Below are positions 16,973 through 25,038 of a stretch of DNA of 64,000 nucleotides, piece after piece. The position numbers and the translations under genes were made by a program. The notes under the pieces are model-generated. The model ran no database searches. It was not told the origin of the DNA and saw only the letters and a list, made by a program, of their open reading frames with translations. The stretch comes from Intrasporangiaceae bacterium URHB0013 (lineage in GTDB: Bacteria > Actinomycetota > Actinomycetes > Actinomycetales > Dermatophilaceae): assembly GCA_000620545.1 (NCBI GenBank), contig JIBA01000014.1, positions 434,001-498,000 on the forward strand. The letters are read 5' to 3'. Positions within the stretch are counted from its first letter, which is position 1. Each line of letters begins with the position of its first letter.

Positions 16973-16993
16973 TAGGCTTGACCCCTGTACAGG
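16973..16993 (+). promoter_or_regulatory. kgd promoter: -10 box and adjacent palindrome
   Basis: TAGGCT (16973-16978) would start transcription near 16985. The perfect 10-bp palindrome CCTGTACAGG (16984-16993) sits on that start point and could bind a dimeric regulator. Both are read by eye; the regulator is unknown. A leader of about 50 nt follows, with GAGG 10 nt before the GTG. Confidence 0.35.
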
Positions 16994-17033
16994 CAACGAC
17001 GCACCCGAGCCAAACGAAAGAGGCGCATTCGCC

Positions 17034-20000
17034 GTGTCCGATCAGTCCACGTCCGGTGACCCGATTGCAGCGTTCGGGCCGAACGAATGGCTCGTCGACG
17101 AGCTCTACCAGCAGTTCCTGACCGACAAGACGTCGGTCGACAAGGCGTGGTGGGGATTCTTCGAGGACTACCGGCCGGGTGAGACGGACACGAGCACGGT
17201 GCCGGCCCGCACGGCGACCGCGACCGCGACGAAGCCACCGGCCCAGACCAAGCCCCAGCCGACCAGCGCGCCCGCCGGCAACGGGTCGGCCAACGGCGGC
17301 CCCGCGAAGGCGTCCGCGCCCGCCCCCGTCTCGAAGAGCGAGCCGAAGCCCGAGCCGAAGCCGGCGCCGACGGCAGCCGCGAAGACCACCGATGCCAAGG
17401 CCGAGCCGAAGGTGGCGCCGCGGGCCGAACCCAAGGCGGAGCCCCAGGGCGAGGTCGCAGGTGGGTCCCCGAAGCCCCGCGACATGCCCGCCGTCAAGGG
17501 CACCGGTCCGGTCAACGACGACCTGGTGACCCCCCTTCGCGGAGCGTCGTCGCGCGTCGTGTCCAACATGGAGGTCTCGCTCACCGTCCCGACGGCGACG
17601 AGCGTTCGCGCCGTGCCCGCCAAGCTGCTCATCGACAACCGTGTCGTCATCAACAACCACCTGGCCCGCTCGCGCGGCGGCAAGGTGAGCTTCACGCACC
17701 TCATCGGCTACGCCATGGTCAAGGCGCTGGCGCTCATGCCCGAGATGAACAACGGCTTCACCGAGAAGGACGGCAAGCCCGCCCTCGTCCGGCCTGCCCA
17801 CGTCAACTTCGGTCTCGCCATCGACCTGCAGAAGGACGACGGCAGCCGCACGCTCGTCGTGCCCTCCATCAAGTCGGCCGAGGAGATGGACTTCGTCCAC
17901 TTCTGGACCGCCTACGAGGACATCGTCCGGAAGGCCCGCGGCAACAAGCTCACCGTCGAGGACTTCCAGGGGACGACGATCTCGCTGACCAACCCCGGCG
18001 GCATCGGCACCGTGCACTCGGTCCCGCGCCTGATGAAGGGCCAGGGCGCCATCATCGGGGTCGGCGCCCTCGACTACCCCGCCGAGTGGCAGGGGGCGAG
18101 CAACGAGACGCTCAACCGGAACGCCGTGAGCAAGATCCTCACCCTGACCTCGACCTACGACCACCGCATCATCCAAGGTGCCCAGAGCGGCGACTTCCTG
18201 CGGATCATCCACCAGCTGCTCCTCGGCGACAACCGCTTCTACGACGAGATCTTCGAGTCGCTGCGCATCCCCTACGAGCCCATCCGGTGGATCCAGGACG
18301 TCGACTCCTCGCACGACGACGACATCAACAAGGTCGCCCGGGTCCAGGAGCTCATCCACGCCTACCGCGTGCGGGGCCACCTCATGGCCGACACGGACCC
18401 GCTCGAGTACAAGCAGCGCCGGCACCACGACCTCGACGTCACCACGCACGGCCTCAGCCTCTGGGACCTGGACCGCACCTTCGCCACCGGTGGCTTCGGC
18501 GGCTACCCGTTCCTCAAGCTGCGCAAGATCCTCGGCATCCTGCGGGACTCGTACTGCCGCACGGTCGGCATCGAGTACATGCACATCCAGGACCCCGAGC
18601 AGCGCAAGTGGATCCAGAACAAGGTCGAGCGGCCCTACGAGAAGGCCAACCGCGACGAGCAGATGCGCATCATGCGCCGCCTCAACGCCGCCGAGGCCTT
18701 CGAGACCTTCCTCCAGACGAAGTTCGTCGGGCAGAAGCGCTTCTCGCTCGAGGGCGGCGAGTCCGTCATCGCCCTGCTCGACCGCATCCTGTGCCGTGCC
18801 GCGAGCGAGAACCTCGACGAGGTCTGCATCGGCATGCCGCACCGTGGCCGCCTCAACGTGCTCGCCAACATCGCGGGCAAGTCCTACGGCCAGATCTTCC
18901 GCGAGTTCGAGGGCACCCAGGACCCCAAGTCGGTCCAGGGCTCGGGTGACGTGAAGTACCACCTCGGCACCGAGGGCGAGTTCGTCTCCGAGGACGGAAG
19001 CAAGACCAAGGTCTACCTCGCGGCCAACCCGTCGCACCTCGAGGCCGTCAACCCGGTGCTCGAGGGCATCGTGCGCGCCAAGCAGGACCGGCTCAACCTC
19101 GCCGGCGAGTCGTTCACCGTCCTGCCCGTGCTCATGCACGGTGACGCGGCCTTCGCCGGCCAGGGCGTCGTGGCGGAAACGCTCAACCTCTCGCAGCTTC
19201 GCGGTTACCGCACGGGCGGCACGATCCACGTCGTCATCAACAACCAGGTCGGCTTCACGACCTCGCCGAGCAGCTCGCGCTCGTCGGTCTACTCCACCGA
19301 CGTCGCCCGCATGATCCAGGCGCCGATCTTCCACGTCAACGGCGATGACCCCGAGGCGTGCGTGCGCGTGGCCGAGCTGGCCTACGAGTTCCGCCAGGAG
19401 TTCAACAAGGACGTCGTCATCGACCTGGTGTGCTACCGCCGCCGTGGTCACAACGAGGGTGACGACCCGTCGATGACGCAGCCGCTCATGTACAACCTCA
19501 TCGAGGCCAAGCGGTCGGTCCGCAAGCTCTACACCGAGTCGCTCATCGGCCGCGGCGACATCAGCGTCGAGGACGCCGAGGCCGCGCTGCGTGACTACCA
19601 GCAGCAGCTCGAGCGGGTCTTCGTCGAGACCCGCGAGGCGAAGAAGGCGCAGGCCGGCACGCCGGCCGTGCCCCACGACCGCGACTCCGACGCCCCCGAC
19701 AACGCCGGCCTCGAGCGTCCGACCGCACAGGTGCAGGACGACGAGGCACCGGTGCGTTCGGCGACCGAGACCGGCGTCCCGGCCAGCGAGCTCGTGCACA
19801 TCGGCGAGACGTTCGCGAGCCCGCCCGACGGCTTCACCATCCACCCGAAGCTCAAGCAGCTCATGGACAAGCGTGCCCAGATGGTCCACGAGGGCGGCAT
19901 CGACTGGCCGATGGCCGAGCTGCTCGCCTTCGGCACGCTGCTCAAGGAGGGCACGCCGATCCGGCTCGCCGGGCAGGACAGCCGCCGTGGCACGTTCGTC

Positions 20001-20930
20001 CAGCGCCACGCCGTCCTCATCGACAAGGACAACGCGGAAGAGTGGACGCCGCTGCTGTACCTCGGCGAGGGCCAGGCCCGCTTCTGGGTCTACGACTCCC
20101 TCCTGTCCGAGTACGCCGCGATGGGGTTCGAGTACGGCTACTCCGTCGAGCGCCCTGACGCGCTGGTGCTGTGGGAGGCACAGTTCGGCGACTTCGGCAA
20201 CGGCGCCCAGACCATCGTCGACGAGTTCATCTCCAGCTCGGAGCAGAAGTGGGGCCAGCGCAGCTCGGTCGTTCTCCTGCTGCCGCACGGCTACGAGGGC
20301 CAGGGCCCCGACCACAGCTCGGCGCGCATCGAGCGCTACCTGCAGCTGTGTGCCGAGAACAACATGACGGTCGCCTACCCGTCCACCGCAGCGAGCTACT
20401 TCCACCTGCTGCGCCGTCAGGCGTACGCCCGTCCGCGCACCCCGCTCGTGGTGTTCACCCCGAAATCGATGCTGCGCAGCAAGGCGGCGGCGAGCCCGGT
20501 GGAGGCGTTCACGCAGGGTGGCTTCCAGCCGGTCCTCGCCGACCACGACGGCGTGACGAAGGACGTCACCCGCGTGCTCTTCGCCAGCGGCAAGATCGTG
20601 CACGAGCTCGACGCCGAGCGCGAGAAGCGCGGCGACACCTCGACGGCCGTCATCCGGGTCGAGCAGCTCTACCCGATCCCCGAGCAGGAGATCATCGACG
20701 CTGCGGCCGCCTACCCCGGTGCGGAGCTCGTGTGGGTCCAGGACGAGCCGCGCAACCAGGGCGCCTGGCCGCTCATGGCCCAGTGGCTGCACGAGGACCT
20801 CTGCGGCATGGGAGAGAACCGGCCCTGGCGGGTCGTGGCCCGCAAGGCCGCGGCCTCCCCGGCCACCGGCTCCTCGAAGAAGCACGCGGCAGAGCAGGCC
20901 GAGCTCATGGAACGCGCGTTCGGCCGCTGA
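17034..20930 (+). CDS. kgd: Multifunctional 2-oxoglutarate dehydrogenase/decarboxylase E1 with fused E2 acyltransferase-like domain
   Basis: This 1298-residue enzyme of the TCA cycle is built like mycobacterial Kgd and corynebacterial OdhA. A short N-terminal helix ([20 protein letters not shown]) is followed by a Pro/Ala/Lys-rich linker (about 45-160, EPK repeats). The E2-type acyltransferase domain (about 165-400) has [10 protein letters not shown] where E2 has its catalytic His motif. The thiamine-diphosphate E1 region (about 420-1298) includes [33 protein letters not shown] and INNQVGFTT. There is no lipoyl domain, so lipoate must come from a separate E2 protein. The C-terminus ([20 protein letters not shown]) is the family's usual end. 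It is transcribed alone, with a terminator downstream. Confidence 0.95.
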   Translation: MSDQSTSGDPIAAFGPNEWLVDELYQQFLTDKTSVDKAWWGFFEDYRPGETDTSTVPARTATATATKPPAQTKPQPTSAPAGNGSANGGPAKASAPAPVSKSEPKPEPKPAPTAAAKTTDAKAEPKVAPRAEPKAEPQGEVAGGSPKPRDMPAVKGTGPVNDDLVTPLRGASSRVVSNMEVSLTVPTATSVRAVPAKLLIDNRVVINNHLARSRGGKVSFTHLIGYAMVKALALMPEMNNGFTEKDGKPALVRPAHVNFGLAIDLQKDDGSRTLVVPSIKSAEEMDFVHFWTAYEDIVRKARGNKLTVEDFQGTTISLTNPGGIGTVHSVPRLMKGQGAIIGVGALDYPAEWQGASNETLNRNAVSKILTLTSTYDHRIIQGAQSGDFLRIIHQLLLGDNRFYDEIFESLRIPYEPIRWIQDVDSSHDDDINKVARVQELIHAYRVRGHLMADTDPLEYKQRRHHDLDVTTHGLSLWDLDRTFATGGFGGYPFLKLRKILGILRDSYCRTVGIEYMHIQDPEQRKWIQNKVERPYEKANRDEQMRIMRRLNAAEAFETFLQTKFVGQKRFSLEGGESVIALLDRILCRAASENLDEVCIGMPHRGRLNVLANIAGKSYGQIFREFEGTQDPKSVQGSGDVKYHLGTEGEFVSEDGSKTKVYLAANPSHLEAVNPVLEGIVRAKQDRLNLAGESFTVLPVLMHGDAAFAGQGVVAETLNLSQLRGYRTGGTIHVVINNQVGFTTSPSSSRSSVYSTDVARMIQAPIFHVNGDDPEACVRVAELAYEFRQEFNKDVVIDLVCYRRRGHNEGDDPSMTQPLMYNLIEAKRSVRKLYTESLIGRGDISVEDAEAALRDYQQQLERVFVETREAKKAQAGTPAVPHDRDSDAPDNAGLERPTAQVQDDEAPVRSATETGVPASELVHIGETFASPPDGFTIHPKLKQLMDKRAQMVHEGGIDWPMAELLAFGTLLKEGTPIRLAGQDSRRGTFVQRHAVLIDKDNAEEWTPLLYLGEGQARFWVYDSLLSEYAAMGFEYGYSVERPDALVLWEAQFGDFGNGAQTIVDEFISSSEQKWGQRSSVVLLLPHGYEGQGPDHSSARIERYLQLCAENNMTVAYPSTAASYFHLLRRQAYARPRTPLVVFTPKSMLRSKAAASPVEAFTQGGFQPVLADHDGVTKDVTRVLFASGKIVHELDAEREKRGDTSTAVIRVEQLYPIPEQEIIDAAAAYPGAELVWVQDEPRNQGAWPLMAQWLHEDLCGMGENRPWRVVARKAAASPATGSSKKHAAEQAELMERAFGR

Positions 20931-20966
20931 GCAGACGCCCGCCGGCCTGAGCAGCCGAGAGCACCC

Positions 20967-20997
20967 GAGGGGCCCCGCCACGACGGCGGGGTCCCTC
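20967..20997 (+). terminator. Terminator hairpin after kgd
   Basis: GAGGGGCCCCGCC pairs with GGCGGGGTCCCTC (13 bp with one G-T wobble) across a 5-nt loop, 37 nt after the kgd stop. Confidence 0.75.
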
Positions 20998-21103
20998 GCG
21001 GCCTGCCCGGCCGGGCCGGCATACGCAGGCGTGGCTTCAGCGCGGCCAGGGGCGAACTGCCCGGTCCTCGGCCCGCCTCCGCCTGCCCCACCCCGGCACG
21101 CGA

Positions 21104-21109
21104 TAACCT
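21104..21109 (+). promoter_or_regulatory. -10 box for leaderless small gene
   Basis: TAACCT ends exactly 6 nt before the GTG at 21116. There is no Shine-Dalgarno sequence, so the message is probably leaderless. Confidence 0.5.
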
Positions 21110-21115
21110 CCCTTC

Positions 21116-21292
21116 GTGTACTTCACCGACAGGGGCATCGAGGAGCTGGCCGCGCGCCGCGGCGAGGACGAGGTCACCATCGAGTGGCTCGCCGAGCAGC
21201 TGCGCACGTTCGTCGACCTCAACCCCGAGTTCGAGGTGCCGGTCGAGCGACTCGCGACGTGGCTCGCCCGGCTGGACGACGACGAGGACTGA
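21116..21292 (+). CDS. 58-residue DUF6104-type protein
   Basis: This small acidic protein (MYFTDRGIEELAARRGEDEV at the start, then IEWLAEQLRTFVDLNPEFEV, ending LARLDDDED) resembles the actinobacterial family I know as DUF6104, found near kgd/sucA. It has no catalytic motif and is probably a short helical protein. The start follows a TAACCT box by 6 nt. The stop is 4 nt before the SGNH hydrolase start, so the two share a transcript. The function is unknown. Confidence 0.75.
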   Translation: MYFTDRGIEELAARRGEDEVTIEWLAEQLRTFVDLNPEFEVPVERLATWLARLDDDED

Positions 21293-21296
21293 GCCC

Positions 21297-22136
21297 GTGA
21301 GCGACCGCAGCGACAGCGCCGAGACACCGGCCGACGCACCGAGGGAGCCCTACGGTGTAGGCCCCGCCTATCCCTCGTCCCACACCCGCTTCACCAACGA
21401 CGCCCCGGGGAGGTATGCCGCCACGCCTGCTCCGGAGCCCACGGCACCGAACGCTGCTACCGCTCCCGCGGAGCCCGCGGCGCCGGCCGCCCCCGCCGAG
21501 GACCCGTACTACGTTCCCAGCGCCGAGTTCACCGTCGCCGAGGAAATCCGAGACGTCGGCATGGTCTTCGTCGGCGCCTCCTTGACGGCCGGCTACGGCG
21601 ACCCCAAGGGACTCGGCTGGGTCGGGCGCGTCGTCGCCCGCACGCAGCACCCCGACCTCGACCTCACGGCCTACAACCTCGGGGTGCGGGGCAACACCTC
21701 CGGCGACGTCGTGGCCCGCTGGGGCGCCGAGTGCCATCCCCGCTGGAAGGGTCGCACGGAGCGCCGGCTCGTGCTCAACGTAGGCACCAACGACGTGCTC
21801 TCCGGCATGACGATGGCCCGCTCGCGTCTCAACCTCGCCAACGTGCTCGACGAGGCGACCAACGCCGGGATCGGGGTCTTCGCCGTCGGCCTGACGCCCA
21901 CGCTCGACGACGAGATGAACCGCAAGATCGAGGCGCTCGCCGAGGCCCAGGCCGACGTGTGCGCACGACGCGGCATCACCTACGTCGACTGCTATCGCCC
22001 GCTCGCGACGCACGACCAGTGGATGGCCGACCTCGCGGCGAGCCCCGACCGCGCACACCCCGGTCAGGCCGGTTACGGCCTCATCGCGTGGCTCGTGCTC
22101 CACAACGGCTGGAACGACTGGCTCTCGCTCAGCTGA
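21297..22136 (+). CDS. SGNH/GDSL hydrolase
   Basis: This 279-residue esterase-like protein begins with a disordered Ala/Pro-rich segment (about 1-75). The SGNH hydrolase domain follows, with block I VFVGASLTAGYGDPKGLGWV (a Ser in GAS replaces the usual GDS), the block II Gly in LGVRGNTSG, block III VGTNDV and block V DRAHPGQAGYGLIAW with the catalytic Asp/His. No signal peptide is seen, so it is probably cytoplasmic. The GTG start lies 4 nt after the DUF6104-type stop, with GAGGA upstream; an internal start nearer the domain is possible. The substrate is unknown. Confidence 0.8.
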   Translation: MSDRSDSAETPADAPREPYGVGPAYPSSHTRFTNDAPGRYAATPAPEPTAPNAATAPAEPAAPAAPAEDPYYVPSAEFTVAEEIRDVGMVFVGASLTAGYGDPKGLGWVGRVVARTQHPDLDLTAYNLGVRGNTSGDVVARWGAECHPRWKGRTERRLVLNVGTNDVLSGMTMARSRLNLANVLDEATNAGIGVFAVGLTPTLDDEMNRKIEALAEAQADVCARRGITYVDCYRPLATHDQWMADLAASPDRAHPGQAGYGLIAWLVLHNGWNDWLSLS

Positions 22137-22557
22137 CGACGTCCGTGTCGGGTTCACCGTCAGGACGCCCGTCGGGCCGTCGCCCCGGTGCCGTCAGGGC
22201 TGCCGCGATGCTGGCGAGCGCGACGAGTCCCACGGCGAGGGCGACGGAGGTGCGGTCCGACTCGTGGAGCGACCACGCGACGGGCAGCAGGAGTGCGTTC
22301 CACAGCACGGTGGGCGTGCGCGGCCAGTCGGCGGCACGGGCCCAGCCCCGGGCCAACGCGAGCAGACCCAGTCCGAAGACCAGGATCAGCGCTCCGGAGG
22401 TCGCGGCCCGCGTGACATCGTCTGTGGCGCCCGTCACCATCTCGTAGACGTAGAACCCGGCGAAGCCCAGGACAGCGAGGGCCTCGAGAAGCGTGAGCAG
22501 GCCTGCAGCACGGTGGGATCCGCGCACGTCGCGGCTCGAGGAGGTGGATTCGGTCAC
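22129..22557 (-). CDS. Small four-helix membrane protein, unknown function
   Basis: This 142-residue protein has about four predicted helices (LLTLLEALAVLGFAGFYVYE, ALILVFGLGLLALARGWARA, PTVLWNALLLPVAWSLHE, SVALAVGLVALASIAAALT) and a charged C-terminal tail. I do not recognise a characterised family. The GTG at 22557 follows TAGGCT by 6 nt and lacks a Shine-Dalgarno sequence, so it is probably leaderless. Its last 8 nt overlap the convergent SGNH gene. Confidence 0.65.
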   Translation of the reverse strand: MTESTSSSRDVRGSHRAAGLLTLLEALAVLGFAGFYVYEMVTGATDDVTRAATSGALILVFGLGLLALARGWARAADWPRTPTVLWNALLLPVAWSLHESDRTSVALAVGLVALASIAAALTAPGRRPDGRPDGEPDTDVVS

Positions 22558-22563
22558 CCCGTC

Positions 22564-22569
22564 AGCCTA
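22564..22569 (-). promoter_or_regulatory. -10 box for leaderless membrane-protein gene
   Basis: TAGGCT on the minus strand ends 6 nt before the GTG at 22557, with no ribosome binding site between. Confidence 0.5.
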
Positions 22570-22654
22570 GCGATCCCGTTGTCCCGGGCCGTCCGGGCGG
22601 GGGCGCGGCACCCCGGGAGGGCCCCGAGGTCTGGAACTGGGAGCCGTCTGCCAG

Positions 22655-22905
22655 TAGACTCAATCCTTGGTGTGATTCGCGCCCAAGGCGTTGAACACGA
22701 CATGGTTGCTGGTCACACTGATCATGGCCCGCAACGCGTACGGAACAACTTCGTGCGCGTTTCCGTTGGTCAGGGGGTCATCCCCCGTGGCACGACGACA
22801 CCATGACGTGGCTCCGACAACGACGATGGCGCCCCCGAGCACATGCACCGCGACCGACACCCGGACGCCGGTGCGAACCGACATACATGAAGGAGCACGA
22901 TCCAC
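22655..22905 (+). promoter_or_regulatory. whiB1 promoter and long 5' leader
   Basis: TAGACT (22655-22660) has GGAACT 16 nt upstream, and would give whiB1 a leader of about 240 nt. The leader contains CCTTGG/CCAAGG (22665-22688) and GGGGG-TCAT-CCCCC (about 22772-22785) as possible hairpins, and AAGGAG 10 nt before the ATG. No known riboswitch is recognised. Apart from this, the 348-nt gap between 22557 and whiB1 shows no gene. Confidence 0.4.
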
Positions 22906-23154
22906 ATGGATTGGCGCGACCGCGCTGCCTGCCTGGAGGCCGATCCCGAGCTGTTCTTCCCCATCGGGAACACCGGCCCGGCCATCCTGCAGATCGAGGA
23001 GGCGAAGGCTGTGTGCCGGACCTGTCCGGTCATGGACACCTGCCTCAAGTGGGCACTCGAGACCGGCCAGGATGCCGGCGTCTGGGGTGGCCTGTCCGAG
23101 GACGAGCGCCGCGCCCTGAAGCGCCGCAACGCGCGGGCCCGCCGCGCTGGCTGA
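22906..23154 (+). CDS. whiB1: WhiB-family iron-sulfur transcription factor (WhiB1-like)
   Basis: This 82-residue WhiB protein has the four cluster-binding cysteines C9, C37, C40 and C46 (CxxC between 37 and 40), the GVWGG turn at 58-62 and a basic C-terminal tail (RRALKRRNARARR) for DNA contact. WhiB proteins hold a nitric-oxide-sensitive [4Fe-4S] cluster and bind the primary sigma factor. The pairing with a convergent pdtaS matches the M. tuberculosis whiB1/pdtaS neighbourhood, which is why I name it whiB1. An overlapping ATG at 22886 in another frame is not the start. Confidence 0.92.
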   Translation: MDWRDRAACLEADPELFFPIGNTGPAILQIEEAKAVCRTCPVMDTCLKWALETGQDAGVWGGLSEDERRALKRRNARARRAG

Positions 23155-23177
23155 ACCCCGCACGACCGACGTCGTCG

Positions 23178-23209
23178 AGCCCGGTGACCGTGAGGTCGCC
23201 GGGCTTTTG
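23178..23209 (+). terminator. Intrinsic terminator after whiB1
   Basis: AGCCCGGTGACC pairs with GGTCGCCGGGCT (one G-T wobble) around GTGA and is followed by TTTT, one of the few hairpins here with a U-tract. Confidence 0.8.
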
Positions 23210-23251
23210 GCTTGCCCGCGCGCCGTTCTGCTTCCCGGCGCCCAGGCGGGC

Positions 23252-24739
23252 TCAGGAGATCGGGCGGAGGCTTGCGGTGAACCGGGCCCGGGTGCCGTGC
23301 GGCACGACGGGCTCCCACGTGATGCGGCCCTGGAGGTCGCCCACGAGGGACTGGACGATCTGGGTGCCCAGGCCCGATCCCGGGCGCCGGGCGGGGTCGA
23401 TCCCCTTGCCGTCGTCCTCGACCGAGACGACGACCATGGGTTGGCCCCGGTCGTCGGACAGGCGCTCGATGGCGATGCGGACCTCTCCCCCGGTGTCGCC
23501 GAGGCCGTGCTCGATGGCGTTCTGGACGAGCTCGCTCATGATCATGGCGAGCGAGGTGGCGTCCTCGGCACGCAGGCGCCCGAAGGAGCCCTCGGTGACC
23601 GTGTGAACGGGCGCGCCGTTCGCCGAGACCTCGACGACGGCGTTGAGGCCTCGCTGGGCGATGGTGTCGAACTCGACGGTCTCGTCGAAGCCCTGGCTCA
23701 GCTGGTCGTGGACCATGGCGATCGTGCCGACCCGGCGCTCGGCCTCTGCGAGTGCGACCTTGGCCTCGCCGTCAGGCAGCCGGCGGGACTGCAGACGCAG
23801 CAGGGCGGCCACGGACTGGAGGTTGTTCTTGACGCGGTGGTGGATCTCGCGGATCGTCGCGTCCTTCGTCATGAGCTCGCGTTCACGCCGGCGCAGCTCG
23901 CCGACATCGCGCATGAGCACGATGGCACCGAACCGCTGACCCGCCTCGGTGAGCGGGATCGCCCGCATCGACACGGTCGTGCCGCCCGCCACGACCTCGG
24001 TCCGCCAGGGCTGACGCCCGGTGACGACGAGCGGCAGGCCCTCGTCGACGGGGTAGGACTCGCGGACGTTGTCGGTGACGATCTGGGCCAGGCTGGCCCC
24101 GACGACCTCGCCGAGGTGCCCGAGCCGGTGGAGCGCTGAGACGGCATTCGGGCTCGCGTAGGTGACGATGCCGTCGACATCGAGGCGGATGACGCCGTCA
24201 CCGACCCGGGGCGCGCCGCGCCGCAGGCCCGTCGGGGCGCCACTGTGCGGGAACTCCCCGCCGGTCACCATGCGGCACAGCGCGTCGGCCGTGGCGAGGT
24301 AGGTCAGCTCCAGACGGCTCGGTGTGCGCGTCGTCCAGAGGTTCGTGTGACGCGTCATCACGGCGACGACGTGACCGCCGCGGACGACGGGGATGTACTC
24401 CTCGCGGACCGACTGGTCGGGTCCGTGCTCGTGGGGGACGACCACCTGGCGCACGCGCAGGATGCGCTGCTCGGCGGCGGCCTCGTCGAGCAGGTCCCGG
24501 GCGCGGCCAGGCTCCGTGAGGCGGCCCACCTGGTCCTCGACGAAGACGAGCTGACCCGTCGTCGGGCGTACGTGCGCGACGGCCTCCCAGCGGTCGCTGG
24601 TCGAGCGGACCCAGAGCACGAGGTCGGCGAACGAGAGGTCGGCGACGAGCTGCCAGTCACCGACGAGCAGGTGGAGCCACTCGACGTCGTGGTCCGGCAG
24701 GTTCGTCCGCCCGCGAAGGAGCTCGCTCAGGGTTGCCAC
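23252..24739 (-). CDS. pdtaS: PdtaS-type sensor histidine kinase
   Basis: The kinase has 495 residues: an N-terminal GAF-like sensor (about 10-150), a PAS domain (about 175-285, GVIRLDVDGIVTYASPNAVS), a HisKA_2 dimerisation domain with the phospho-His in EIHHRVKNNLQS (about 297) and a HATPase (ELVQNAIEHGL, VEDDGKGIDP, GSGLGTQIV). PdtaS phosphorylates PdtaR, an RNA-binding ANTAR regulator, which is not in this window. It has no transmembrane segment, so it senses a cytoplasmic signal. The GTG at 24739 is 6 nt after TAGGCT and lacks a Shine-Dalgarno sequence. It is convergent with whiB1. Confidence 0.92.
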   Translation of the reverse strand: MATLSELLRGRTNLPDHDVEWLHLLVGDWQLVADLSFADLVLWVRSTSDRWEAVAHVRPTTGQLVFVEDQVGRLTEPGRARDLLDEAAAEQRILRVRQVVVPHEHGPDQSVREEYIPVVRGGHVVAVMTRHTNLWTTRTPSRLELTYLATADALCRMVTGGEFPHSGAPTGLRRGAPRVGDGVIRLDVDGIVTYASPNAVSALHRLGHLGEVVGASLAQIVTDNVRESYPVDEGLPLVVTGRQPWRTEVVAGGTTVSMRAIPLTEAGQRFGAIVLMRDVGELRRRERELMTKDATIREIHHRVKNNLQSVAALLRLQSRRLPDGEAKVALAEAERRVGTIAMVHDQLSQGFDETVEFDTIAQRGLNAVVEVSANGAPVHTVTEGSFGRLRAEDATSLAMIMSELVQNAIEHGLGDTGGEVRIAIERLSDDRGQPMVVVSVEDDGKGIDPARRPGSGLGTQIVQSLVGDLQGRITWEPVVPHGTRARFTASLRPIS

Positions 24740-24745
24740 TCCCCG

Positions 24746-24751
24746 AGCCTA
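24746..24751 (-). promoter_or_regulatory. -10 box for leaderless pdtaS
   Basis: TAGGCT on the minus strand ends 6 nt before the GTG at 24739. The rest of the roughly 290-nt gap to the glutamate dehydrogenase stop holds one CGGCATAC octamer and nothing else I can name. Confidence 0.5.
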
Positions 24752-25038
24752 GTGAGCCTGCCCGCTCCCCCTCGAGTGCCCTCGTCGGCCACCGAGCCCG
24801 AGTCAGGTCGGGAGCGGGGCCTGGCGGCACTCGCGGCGTGGAGCATCGGCGGGAGTGCCGTGACACCGGCTCCCAGCGTCCCTCACGCCTCCGATGCCGC
24901 TCCCACCACCAAGCCCCGATCCCTCACGTGCACATGTCTGGCGCGCGGGTCGAGGTGATGCGTCGCCACACGGCGCGACGGCATACCTCGCCCCGCCGCC
25001 GGCTGCGCGGCTCAGCTGCGGGAGCCGGCGGTCGTGGG

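Noticed and set aside
16662-20981. 1439-codon open frame antisense to kgd
   Set aside because: GC-rich third positions keep the opposite strand open; the frame encodes charged low-complexity sequence while the sense strand encodes a full Kgd.
22886-23154. ATG at 22886 as an alternative start upstream of whiB1
   Set aside because: It is in a different frame from the cysteine-containing WhiB protein.
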